Shown in pieces: positions 1 through 6,744 of a DNA stretch of 23,609 nt. Made by a program: the position numbers and the translations under genes. Origin of the DNA: a virus; the IMG/VR virus record IMGVR_UViG_3300009169_000102, positions 1 through 23,609 of that record. One strand, written 5' to 3'. Position 1 is the first letter of the stretch. Each line of letters starts with the position of its first letter. The notes beneath the pieces were generated by a model. It searched no databases, had not been told where the DNA came from, and saw only the letters and a list, made by a program, of their open reading frames with translations.

Positions 1-1409
1 CATTTATCATCTTCTTCAGGACAACAGTTACTTATACCATATCTTTGTTGAAGAACAGTTTTGTATAGTATTTCTGATGCTCTACAAGTTATGTTTTCAA
101 ATTGTTCTGGATTACATGAAGGAGTAGTATAACCTGGTCTAACTTGTCTTCCAGTTGGATCTGGTGGACATATTTTAGTTTGTTCATTATCTATACAATC
201 TCCAAACTCTTCTAAGTTATCTGTAGTAGGATATCTTGTAATCCATCTTCCTACACAAAACTTTTTCTTAGTTTCTTTTGGATCCAGTGAAAAGTTTTGT
301 ACACTACCTGAACAATCAATATATATATATGCTCTTATACCAGTAGCATAATTAGTAATTCTTGTACATGTACATGTTTCAATTACACTACAAGTAATAC
401 AATTAGTAAATGATGCTGCTACAGTTATATTAGTTGCATTTAAATGTTCTGTAGTAACTTCAACTGTCCAACATGTAGGACAATCATTTATTTTAATTAC
501 TTTATCTAAGAAAGATGATAAATTAAAATATGTATAAATAGGATCAAGTTCACCTTCACAGTCTGTAAGTTTATAATAAGTTCTTGAACACTCATAACAG
601 TTTTCAAAAGAATTTAATATATCTACAACTTGAGGGTCTGCAGGTGGTGTATAATCTATTAATGTTACATTCCAACAAAAACTTTCTTCAACACCGCATT
701 CTATTTGTACTGTTTTACCTACATGTGTACTTAAATTTGGTTGTACACTATATATTATATTACTAGGATTTAAACAGTTAGTTAACTTATATGCAATTGT
801 TGGTAAACAGTCTTCACAACTTTGTTTTACTAATTGTAATGTTACACTTATTGCGCAATCACAAGTTACTGCTTCTGAAACTTGCCAGCATCCATTAAAT
901 CCAGCTAATGTAACTGTTTGACCAAATGCATATGCAGATAATAAACTTTGTGAATTAGAAATTTTAGTTTCTTCAGTTTCACAGTTAGTTAGTAAAAAAC
1001 ATAATGGAGGACAACCAGTTTCTCCACATTCTCCTTCATCTATTACTATATAGTTGTTTACACTTCCTGAAACTCTAGGATAGATTAATGAACATATTCT
1101 AGCAGGAGCAGAAACAGTACTTAAGGTTCCTTCATCATTAACATAAGTAACTGTACCAAATCCACCTATTGTATAACATTTTAAATCACATGAGCATTCT
1201 GATTCTGCTATTTCAACAGTTTCTGGATTTTGACATGGATTAGTTAATGATACATACCAGCATCCTGGTATGTCAACTAAAGTAACAAAATCTCCTACTC
1301 TTGAACTAAAATCTGTATTAGATGCATATATTTCTGACTGATCAAAACAGTTATATAATCTATAACATGGTGTAGTATATAATTCTGATTCTGTTACTTC
1401 ATACAACAT
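1..1409 (-). CDS. Cysteine-rich repeat protein, probably virion or tail surface (partial, 3' end off window)
   Basis: The frame is open from an ATG at 1409 to the left window edge, giving 469 residues without a stop, so the C terminus is missing. At least four degenerate units of about 70 residues begin near residues 15, 137, 206 and 278. Each opens with a block like C/Y-Y/F-K/R-L-T-N-C and ends with C-W-x-V (CWYV, CWQV, CWNV, CWTV). Cysteine is very frequent throughout, with CxC and CxxC pairs. A different C-terminal part from about residue 335 holds further Cys pairs and a tail near residue 440 containing NPEQFENITCRASEIL. The gene follows the 64-residue protein after 9 bases, in a block of virion genes. 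I infer a disulphide- or metal-stabilised structural or adhesion protein; I do not recognise a named family. The length and reading frame are firm, the function is not. Confidence 0.85.
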   Translation of the reverse strand, partial: MLYEVTESELYTTPCYRLYNCFDQSEIYASNTDFSSRVGDFVTLVDIPGCWYVSLTNPCQNPETVEIAESECSCDLKCYTIGGFGTVTYVNDEGTLSTVSAPARICSLIYPRVSGSVNNYIVIDEGECGETGCPPLCFLLTNCETEETKISNSQSLLSAYAFGQTVTLAGFNGCWQVSEAVTCDCAISVTLQLVKQSCEDCLPTIAYKLTNCLNPSNIIYSVQPNLSTHVGKTVQIECGVEESFCWNVTLIDYTPPADPQVVDILNSFENCYECSRTYYKLTDCEGELDPIYTYFNLSSFLDKVIKINDCPTCWTVEVTTEHLNATNITVAASFTNCITCSVIETCTCTRITNYATGIRAYIYIDCSGSVQNFSLDPKETKKKFCVGRWITRYPTTDNLEEFGDCIDNEQTKICPPDPTGRQVRPGYTTPSCNPEQFENITCRASEILYKTVLQQRYGISNCCPEEDDK

Positions 1410-1418
1410 ATAAGTAAG

Positions 1419-1613
1419 TTATTTATTTGTAAATCTATTCTTTCCCCAAATAGTTTTTGATACAGTATTTAAAAGTTCTGTACCTTGTTTATCTTTTTTT
1501 AATGATTGCTCATATCCTTTAACACAGGAAGAACAACATTGAACACCATTGCTTGCTGTCCTTCTTTGACATCCGCAAGACATTCTACCTTTGCAATTTG
1601 AACATGTTGACAT
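1419..1613 (-). CDS. Small cysteine-rich protein, 64 aa
   Basis: This 64-residue protein has nearly all its cysteines in the first 30 residues: C4-x2-C7, C13-x-C15 and C26-C27-x2-C30, followed by a lysine-rich tail. The spacing resembles a small zinc-binding knuckle or a disulphide-rich mini-domain, and similar mini-proteins occur in Bacteroidota phage tail regions as I recall. It lies between two other cysteine-rich products (189 residues upstream, the large repeat protein downstream), so it may belong to the same assembly. Its start is preceded by the 15-base leader shared with two other genes in this window, which supports the ATG at 1613. The function is unknown. Confidence 0.75.
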   Translation of the reverse strand: MSTCSNCKGRMSCGCQRRTASNGVQCCSSCVKGYEQSLKKDKQGTELLNTVSKTIWGKNRFTNK

Positions 1614-1614
1614 A

Positions 1615-1629
1615 GTTGTTGGTTTTTAA
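1615..1629 (-). promoter_or_regulatory. Shared 15-base leader before the 64-aa gene
   Basis: Read on the minus strand this is TTAAAAACCAACAAC, one base before the ATG at 1613. The identical 15-mer sits one or two bases before two other starts (8582 and 11577). It has no G and no Shine-Dalgarno sequence, so it is probably a translation-initiation leader typical of Bacteroidota-type expression, or an early transcribed sequence. Confidence 0.6.
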
Positions 1630-1631
1630 GT

Positions 1632-2201
1632 TTAACAATTTGAACACTCAAATTTACTTAAAAGTTTCATTGCATAGTTATATAAACTCATACCTTTTTG
1701 AGGCTCATGACAAAATTCTACTTTTGCTTTTGCAGCATCAAGATACATTCTTATCATTCTTAAGCTTTCTAACTTTTCTTTTATTTTGTAAGGAGGATCA
1801 CAAGCAGCAACATCAACATCACATAATATTTTATTATATCTGATCAGGGCTTTAGTGATTCTCATATAGTTATATTCTACATATACTTGAGTATTTGGAG
1901 ATACACTGTATTTAACAATGTAAATTCCATCTGGTATATCATAGTAAGATGTTCCACAATTTGTTGACTGTAAACCTAAATCACAAGCTGTGATTGTAAT
2001 ATGGCCGTAATCAACAAAATCTGTCATCCTGGTACCAGCTATTTCTACACTAGTTGTAAAACCTGGAGCAGTTATAGATAATGTTGGACATACAATTGGT
2101 ATACTAGGAGAACTTGTTTGATAAACACTTGTATCTAATATCTTTAAAATACAAGAATTTAATACAGTAGGTATCTCTAAACTTAATACATGATTTGCCA
2201 T
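1632..2201 (-). CDS. Conserved beta-rich structural-type protein with C-terminal CxxC, 189 aa
   Basis: The N-terminal two thirds (to about residue 115) read as alternating beta strands, compatible with an immunoglobulin-like or jelly-roll sandwich. They include a D-I-P-D-G-I-Y-I-V-K-Y strand near residues 88-98. The C-terminal third is helical (about 140-183) and ends in C186-x2-C189, with C127, C134 and C164 as further candidate metal ligands. It follows the terminator after the 544-residue gene and precedes two cysteine-rich genes, so I infer a tail or virion accessory protein. The start has an A+T leader without a Shine-Dalgarno sequence. I know of no assigned biochemical role. Confidence 0.8.
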   Translation of the reverse strand: MANHVLSLEIPTVLNSCILKILDTSVYQTSSPSIPIVCPTLSITAPGFTTSVEIAGTRMTDFVDYGHITITACDLGLQSTNCGTSYYDIPDGIYIVKYSVSPNTQVYVEYNYMRITKALIRYNKILCDVDVAACDPPYKIKEKLESLRMIRMYLDAAKAKVEFCHEPQKGMSLYNYAMKLLSKFECSNC

Positions 2202-2216
2202 ATCTATTTAAATAAA

Positions 2217-2252
2217 AAAGGAGAGAAGAGTTTGAAACTCTCACTCTCCTTT
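2217..2252 (-). terminator. Rho-independent terminator after the 544-aa virion gene
   Basis: The outer stem pairs 2217-2225 with 2244-2252 (nine perfect pairs) and the inner stem pairs 2227-2232 with 2236-2241. They are separated by a small internal loop and capped by a three-base loop. On the minus strand the hairpin is followed at once by TTTTTT. It lies 22 bases past the stop at 2274 and before the next start at 2201. Confidence 0.85.
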
Positions 2253-2273
2253 ATAGTTATTTTTAAAGTATTA

Positions 2274-3908
2274 TTAAAGTATTGCTGCTGCAATTGGAAC
2301 TACTGGCTCACATTCAGTAACACAATCAAATGTTTCTAAACCACCACAGAATGAATTACAACCCTCTAACCATCCAAGAACAAAAGTTGTGAAAGCTAAA
2401 CCGTCACCACTTTCTGGAGTAACATCACTTGCAACAATAACTTCTAATAAATATTGATCATTATCAAAAGTACTAGTTGGGTTATTGAAACGAGGTACAT
2501 TATGTTGAATGTAGAACTTGTTATAACTTGCATTTCTACTGATAGCTTCTAGGATTTGGTTACCTTGAGTAATCTCCCTGATCCTGAAATCAGAATGGAA
2601 GAAGTTTTGGTTGTAACGCTCAGAAAGAATAACATCTCTCAAAACAGTTTCACCTAAACCAGTAGCTTGTCTACCTTGACACTCAGTAACAACACATATA
2701 CCATTGAATGCACATGGGTCACCATTTAAATCTGTTTCAGAAGCATAAAGTCTTACAGGTTCTTTTTCATAGAAATCAGATACTTGGAAAGTACAATCTC
2801 CAAATTTAGTATCTACATAAGCACCAAATAATACTAGACCAGCATATTCACCTACTGTGTGACCAGCAGATACATAATAATCCCAAGTACCACCAATAGT
2901 GTAACCTACAGGAGCAACATATCCAGCAGTATTAGTACCTGGTTTATACCATAATGAATTATCTTCAGCAACAACAACTGGTAATACAAATGGAGAGATT
3001 AATGGAGAGTTAACAATTTGAGAAGCCCAATCAATCATTACCAAAGTACTATCAACAGGAACTGGAACAATAGTTCCTTCTGGACAACATCCAGTGTAAG
3101 CACTAACTGTTAAGTAAGCATTGTGATTTAAGAATCTTAATGCAGGAGAACCTTTAATATCTAAACGTAAGTTATAAGTTTCACCACATAAGAAATCTTT
3201 TTTACAACCTTCTTTTGCACCTACAGTAGCAATAGTAAATACAGGGAATGTTATAGCTATAGTACCATCATCAGCAATTAATTGAGATTCTAAAGCTGCT
3301 GTTTCTGGAGCATCAACTCCAATAAAATTAAGCGCATCACTAGCTGTATAACCAGTACCTGCATTAGTAATTGTAATTGTAGTAACAACATTACCAGATA
3401 CAGTTAAAGTTGCTTTAAAACCAACTCCTGTACCAGTAGTACCAAAATTGATATCAGTATAAGTACCATCAGCAATATTAGCTCCAGCATTTGTAAAAGG
3501 AGCAGTAATTGTTAATACTTGGTCATCAGTGTATGGAGTATATCCAACATGTATAACATTACTTTGAGCACCACAAGCTGGAGCAAAATAAAATTTGTTT
3601 ACATATTTAGGATTAATCTCTTTTGATTTATTAGACTCTTTGTATCCTCCGTGGAATGGACCAATTTTGTCATTAGCATAAAGAGATCCTGAAGCTAGGA
3701 TAAGATTACAACATCCTATACTTGAATAAGCAGTTTTAGCAACAACTTTCCAAGTTTTTGCATTAACAAAAGCATACTGCCCAGTTTCTAAAATGTTTCC
3801 TGGTGTACCAAGAACACCTAAGTTTAATTGGGTATAACCTTGACCCATTGGGTTTGCCGCGTTAACTCCTACAAAGGACTTTTGAAACGCATGATTAAAA
3901 TAACTCAT
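2274..3908 (-). CDS. Large virion structural protein, 544 aa (function unassigned)
   Basis: This 544-residue protein has no signal peptide or membrane segment. Conserved-looking blocks include LILASGSLYANDKIGPFHGG (residues 69-88), a run near 252-264 (KGSPALRFLNHNA) and a cysteine-rich C terminus with six Cys in the last 30 residues. Residues about 125-230 look like an added module: this stretch carries the FGTTGTGVGF...ITITNAGTGYTASD pattern of a small beta domain common in marine phage virion proteins, and the flanking blocks read as one interrupted domain. I recall related proteins from uncultured marine phages, annotated only as structural. A G-free leader, a promoter-like box upstream and a dedicated strong terminator suggest high expression, as expected of an abundant virion component such as a tail tube or decoration protein. 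That last step is inference. Confidence 0.8.
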   Translation of the reverse strand: MSYFNHAFQKSFVGVNAANPMGQGYTQLNLGVLGTPGNILETGQYAFVNAKTWKVVAKTAYSSIGCCNLILASGSLYANDKIGPFHGGYKESNKSKEINPKYVNKFYFAPACGAQSNVIHVGYTPYTDDQVLTITAPFTNAGANIADGTYTDINFGTTGTGVGFKATLTVSGNVVTTITITNAGTGYTASDALNFIGVDAPETAALESQLIADDGTIAITFPVFTIATVGAKEGCKKDFLCGETYNLRLDIKGSPALRFLNHNAYLTVSAYTGCCPEGTIVPVPVDSTLVMIDWASQIVNSPLISPFVLPVVVAEDNSLWYKPGTNTAGYVAPVGYTIGGTWDYYVSAGHTVGEYAGLVLFGAYVDTKFGDCTFQVSDFYEKEPVRLYASETDLNGDPCAFNGICVVTECQGRQATGLGETVLRDVILSERYNQNFFHSDFRIREITQGNQILEAISRNASYNKFYIQHNVPRFNNPTSTFDNDQYLLEVIVASDVTPESGDGLAFTTFVLGWLEGCNSFCGGLETFDCVTECEPVVPIAAAIL

Positions 3909-3937
3909 TGTTTTTTTGTTTTTAGTTAATAAATAAA

Positions 3938-3954
3938 TACTATATAATATAGTA
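3938..3954. repeat. Perfect 8-1-8 inverted repeat in the 5' leader of the 544-aa gene
   Basis: TACTATAT-A-ATATAGTA is symmetric around base 3946, between the promoter-like box (3971-3978) and the ATG at 3908. It could be an operator, or in mRNA a 7-bp stem with a 3-base loop that protects the 5' end. The A+T richness of the region makes chance occurrence quite possible. Confidence 0.4.
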
Positions 3955-3970
3955 AATGTTTTTGAATTTT

Positions 3971-3978
3971 CAAAATTA
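3971..3978 (-). promoter_or_regulatory. Possible Bacteroidota -7 box (TAATTTTG)
   Basis: On the minus strand this reads TAATTTTG, matching the Bacteroidota -7 consensus TAnnTTTG. It overlaps the stop codon of the Dps-like gene and would give a leader of about 55 bases before the ATG at 3908. I see no convincing TTG -33 element at the usual distance, so the call is weak. Confidence 0.3.
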
Positions 3979-4494
3979 TTTTAAGAAAAGTAATTTATAT
4001 TTTGCAGAATTAAGTGTAGACTTCACATTGTCTAGTTCATTTACAATTTCAGAATAAGATAACATACCTTGTAATTTATTTATCATAGCATAAATATCTC
4101 TTAAATAAAAAATACCATCAGCTACAGTATCTAAAGTTCTTGGAGGAACCTCAGAATATTTTAATATTTTTTCTGAAGCACCTTGATATCCTTCTAATAA
4201 TGAATCTGCATGATCAGGTAATGCATCATATAATTCATTAAGTGCTTTGTGTGCTGCAAAAGAACCTTCTCCTGTTATCTTAAGATGCAGTTTGTGAAAA
4301 CTTGTTCTTGCATTCATTAAGTCTGATGCACATGCTGCTACCATATTATCTAAAGAGCTTCCGCCAATTCCTGTATTTGATGCAGACTCTGGTTTGACAA
4401 CTTCATTTTTTGATTGAGTAGTTATAGATTCTGGTCTGCTAATTGGTTTTTCAGATTCAAAATTTCTTTTTAACATTCTAGGTTTAGATTCCAT
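3976..4494 (-). CDS. Dps/ferritin-like protein, 172 aa
   Basis: Residues 1-48 are polar and probably disordered. From about 50 the protein is helical. Residues 69-102 align without gaps to E. coli Dps (recalled sequence) around its ferroxidase site: H70, H82, D97 and E101 fall exactly on Dps H51, H63, D78 and E82, including a shared D-H-x-D. The fourth Dps ligand, D67, is replaced by N86, with E87 beside it. The length of the helical part (about 120 residues) suits a shortened four-helix ferritin-like unit. Marine phage proteins with a similar H..H...D...E pattern are, as I recall, filed as DUF5856. In Dps these residues bind and oxidise iron. Activity here is unproven, and the fold could instead serve as a structural part. 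The gene sits between a connector-like gene and a major virion gene. Confidence 0.7.
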   Translation of the reverse strand: MESKPRMLKRNFESEKPISRPESITTQSKNEVVKPESASNTGIGGSSLDNMVAACASDLMNARTSFHKLHLKITGEGSFAAHKALNELYDALPDHADSLLEGYQGASEKILKYSEVPPRTLDTVADGIFYLRDIYAMINKLQGMLSYSEIVNELDNVKSTLNSAKYKLLFLK

Positions 4495-4502
4495 TTTATA
4501 TT

Positions 4503-5201
4503 TTAGTTATTACGTTCAGCTCCTTCACTATTTCTAGAGTATTGATTTCCTGATTCAATATCTCCAGCAAGTATTGCTACAGCTTCATCTATTATTAATT
4601 CTATTATATCATCTTTTAATTCACATTGGACATCTGAGGTAGAAATAACACCCGTGTAAGGATCTGAACAATTTTCTATTTGAATTTTTACAGGCTGTCT
4701 ATAGTAAACTAAAGATGTTTCAGCAATATCAAATTCATTATTAGTATATACATGTATTGTATTATCTATTAATGTAACAAATGTTTCTGCCCATTCAAAG
4801 TTTGGCTGTTTAGATTTATCTCTGAGAAGTTGATTAAGATTACCTTCTTCTGCAAGATATACAGTCATTCTTCTTTTATCACAACAACCTTTATTAGCAT
4901 ACACATCTACTCTTTTCCATTGTAAATAATTACTAGGTAGATTACCTTTGTAATAATATTCTTTATCTGTAACAGATATAGGTTGTGTAACTAATAAAGC
5001 TTGTAAATCATCTTTCCTTCTTGTAGACTGCTCATCACCTTCTTTAACAATGTTAGTTCCATGCAATTGTCTTCTAACCCATTCTACCTGAGCTTTATTA
5101 AAAGATTCAACAATCTGCCAACAATAAATGTTGTCATAATCTTGGCTGTCCAATTTGTTCAGCCTTTGTTTCATTTTTATTTCAATTGCACTGTTTAACA
5201 T
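4503..5201 (-). CDS. Predicted neck/connector (ring or adaptor) protein, 232 aa
   Basis: The N-terminal 40 residues are helical and amphipathic (a run around ESFNKAQVEWVRRQL). The middle is beta-rich with Y-L-Q-W-K-R-V-D-V-Y near 93-102. The C terminus, residues about 197-232, is a helix with DDIIELIIDEAVAILAGDIE followed by a polar tail ending in AERNN. This helix-sheet-helix layout, the size and the location between capsid genes and tail-type genes fit the head-to-tail connector proteins of crAss-like and P22-like podoviruses. The assignment rests on resemblance and position; no catalytic motif exists to confirm it. The start follows the 150-residue gene's stop by six bases. Confidence 0.5.
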   Translation of the reverse strand: MLNSAIEIKMKQRLNKLDSQDYDNIYCWQIVESFNKAQVEWVRRQLHGTNIVKEGDEQSTRRKDDLQALLVTQPISVTDKEYYYKGNLPSNYLQWKRVDVYANKGCCDKRRMTVYLAEEGNLNQLLRDKSKQPNFEWAETFVTLIDNTIHVYTNNEFDIAETSLVYYRQPVKIQIENCSDPYTGVISTSDVQCELKDDIIELIIDEAVAILAGDIESGNQYSRNSEGAERNN

Positions 5202-5207
5202 AGTCTA

Positions 5208-5660
5208 TTATTTTTTTCTTTTTACAGCACTAGATTTAGCAGTCTTTTTATTTTTTGCTACATCACTTTCAAATTCTTTTCTATATGCATTAGTTTTATC
5301 AGAATATCCAGAATGCATTCCTCTTGTATTATCAATAGGAAATTTACCATTTATTTTTATACGGCCATCTGGTGTGTATTCTTTTTTCATTCCCACTTCT
5401 CTATTTTTAAAATCTTGCCCATAAGTTAATTCATAAGCTTTATTTAAAATAGGTTTATCTTTTACTTTTGCTTTGGCAGCTATTTGGTCAGTAGCAGTTG
5501 TATCAGATGCTTTAGCTCCTTTAGTTTTCATATAAGATTGAAAAGGAGTAGGTGTTCCACCATCCAGATATTTTTTTATTGACTTTTTTACTTCAGCTTG
5601 TCTAGCTTCATTAGCTTTTCTAAAAGCTATTAACGGATTAACTTTATCTGTTTTTTTCAT
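5208..5660 (-). CDS. Basic lysine-rich small protein, 150 aa
   Basis: This is a polar protein with a predicted N-terminal helix (residues about 8-32, rich in K, R, A and E), a middle section with many A, K, T and D, and a K-rich C terminus (KNKKTAKSSAVKRKK). There is no signal peptide, membrane helix or recognisable enzyme motif. It is the last and longest of a run of small basic proteins between the capsid block and the connector gene. I infer a minor virion or DNA-associated protein; the function is unknown. The start is two bases from the stop of the 48-residue gene upstream. Confidence 0.7.
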   Translation of the reverse strand: MKKTDKVNPLIAFRKANEARQAEVKKSIKKYLDGGTPTPFQSYMKTKGAKASDTTATDQIAAKAKVKDKPILNKAYELTYGQDFKNREVGMKKEYTPDGRIKINGKFPIDNTRGMHSGYSDKTNAYRKEFESDVAKNKKTAKSSAVKRKK

Positions 5661-5662
5661 AA

Positions 5663-5809
5663 TTATTTATTTTTAGCCATTTTTTTAAAAGTTTTAGCTA
5701 GAGCTTTGCGTTTTGGTGTACAAGTAGGTTTAGTCATTGGAGTACAATATCCTTTGTGTTCAGGATTAACTGCTTTTTGTATCCACTTTTTATCTTTCTT
5801 AGCTGGCAT
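5663..5809 (-). CDS. Tiny basic protein, 48 aa
   Basis: ATG at 5809, TAA at 5663-5665. It reads MPAKKDKKWIQKAV, then NPEHKGYCTPMTKPTCTPKR, then a helix of K, A and F ending AKNK. It is about one third lysine and arginine. The block W-I-Q-K-A with a C-T-P and a terminal A-L-A-x-T-F-K-K-M is, as I recall, a recurring feature of very small proteins in marine and crAss-like phages, near the capsid genes. It fits tightly between its neighbours (two bases on each side), which supports it as a real gene despite its size. It is a candidate DNA-binding or virion-packaged peptide. Confidence 0.75.
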   Translation of the reverse strand: MPAKKDKKWIQKAVNPEHKGYCTPMTKPTCTPKRKALAKTFKKMAKNK

Positions 5810-5811
5810 GA

Positions 5812-6186
5812 CTATTTCTTTTTAGTTGTACCACCCATTTTCTTAATAACACCTCTACCTTTTAAGATATCAGCTTTGGTAATTTTACCATCTTTATTTA
5901 AATCTGGAAACCCACCTTTTTTCATTTTAGAAAAAGGACTTGGTCTTTGTGATACACATCCACCTGATTCAGATCTAACTGTTCCTGGAGGGCAACCAAC
6001 CTTAACAGCAGTTACTTTAGAACCACCTTTTTTCATAGTATCAATTCCTTGTAAGTTTGGTCCTGTTGGACCACCATTAGGAATACCATATATTTGACCT
6101 TTTGGTGTAGAAGATCCTACAGTTGTTTTCATTGTAGAACCGCCTTTTTTCATTTTAGCACCACCACATTTCATACACTTTTTCAT
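5812..6186 (-). CDS. Lysine/glycine-rich protein with MKKGG repeats and a dockerin-type EF-hand, 124 aa
   Basis: M-K-K-G-G recurs at residues 12-16, 51-55 and 88-92. C4-x2-C7 lies at the start, and C65 and C77 flank a PPGTVRSESGG loop. Residues 94-114 carry a canonical calcium-binding loop, D95-x-N97-x-D99-G-K101-I-x3-D106, continuing into ILKGRGVIKK, as in dockerin repeats and in small marine phage proteins that I recall. The rest is low-complexity K, G and T. Calcium-dependent folding or docking is a reasonable inference for one loop, but a single EF-hand-like loop could also be only structural. It sits within the run of tiny basic proteins. Confidence 0.75.
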   Translation of the reverse strand: MKKCMKCGGAKMKKGGSTMKTTVGSSTPKGQIYGIPNGGPTGPNLQGIDTMKKGGSKVTAVKVGCPPGTVRSESGGCVSQRPSPFSKMKKGGFPDLNKDGKITKADILKGRGVIKKMGGTTKKK

Positions 6187-6203
6187 AATATATATATTTT
6201 AAA

Positions 6204-6452
6204 TTAACACTTCCATTTTCTAAGAGCTTTATTAATCCTTGAATCAGGATCATTAGCTGTTTTACTACTAGTTAATTTCTTCTTCATACCAGACATTCTA
6301 GCACAAAAAGATTTTTTTCTAGGACCTCCTTCAGGTTGTGGAGCTTTTAAGTTACCACCAGTTTCTTTATTATAAGAAGCTCTACCTTTTGCGTTTAAAC
6401 CACCAGAAGGAGCCTTGCCTTCTTTGCGTTGCCAAGCTGGAGTCTTTGCCAT
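6204..6452 (-). CDS. Small conserved basic protein (DUF6321-like), 82 aa
   Basis: The sequence starts AKTPAWQRKEGKAPSGGLN, passes a GRASYNKETGG block and ends with SFCARMSGM, a lysine-rich stretch, SRINKALRKWKC. The pattern PAWQRKEGK-x-P-x-GGLN-x-KGR-x-S and S-F-C-A-R-M-x-G-M is one I recall as widespread in tailed phages and annotated as a domain of unknown function (I believe DUF6321, number from memory). Net charge is strongly positive, with two cysteines (C50 and C82). The start overlaps the stop of the preceding gene by one base (TAATG), a translational-coupling arrangement. A virion or DNA-binding role is inferred from charge and place only. Confidence 0.8.
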   Translation of the reverse strand: MAKTPAWQRKEGKAPSGGLNAKGRASYNKETGGNLKAPQPEGGPRKKSFCARMSGMKKKLTSSKTANDPDSRINKALRKWKC

Positions 6453-6742
6453 TACTTTTTCTTTTTAGTTTTTATTGCTCCACCTGATTTTTTATAATAA
6501 TCAGATTTTTGTAATTTTCCGCTTTTAACATCCTTTACAATTTGTTTAGCTTCTTTAGTAGTAACAACACCTTTTGTACCATTACTTCTTTCATAAGGAT
6601 AATAGTTTGATTTACCTTTTGCTAAACCAGTAGTATCTAAAGAATAATCATCAGCCCAATAATTAGAACTTTTAAAGTTAACATTTTTACCTTTTTGTGC
6701 TTTAGGTAAATCTTTCTTAGAAGATGTTTTCTTAAGTGCCAT
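6452..6742 (-). CDS. Lysine-rich small protein, 96 aa
   Basis: This polar protein has lysine-rich ends (first 20 residues and the last eight, IKTKKKK) and a more ordered centre with aromatic residues (SSNYWADDYSLD at 45-ish minus, NYYPYERSNGTKGVVTTKEA further on). A short helix, TTKEAKQIVKDVKSGKLQKS, follows. No known family is recognised. Its stop overlaps the next start by one base (TAATG), and its start lies two bases from the stop of the lipoprotein gene upstream. It shares the strongly basic, low-complexity character of its neighbours. Confidence 0.7.
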   Translation of the reverse strand: MALKKTSSKKDLPKAQKGKNVNFKSSNYWADDYSLDTTGLAKGKSNYYPYERSNGTKGVVTTKEAKQIVKDVKSGKLQKSDYYKKSGGAIKTKKKK

Positions 6743-6744
6743 AA

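Noticed and set aside
584-766. Plus-strand open frame over the cysteine-rich repeat gene
   Set aside because: It lies wholly opposite a long, repeat-structured minus-strand frame, and its product is low-complexity L/Y/H/N-rich sequence typical of an antisense shadow. Other plus-strand frames (1616-1843, 5155-5424, 5756-6097, 8218-8651, 10325-10957, 11824-12331, 13627-13872, 15795-15980, 18176-18430, 22232-22804) fail for the same reason.
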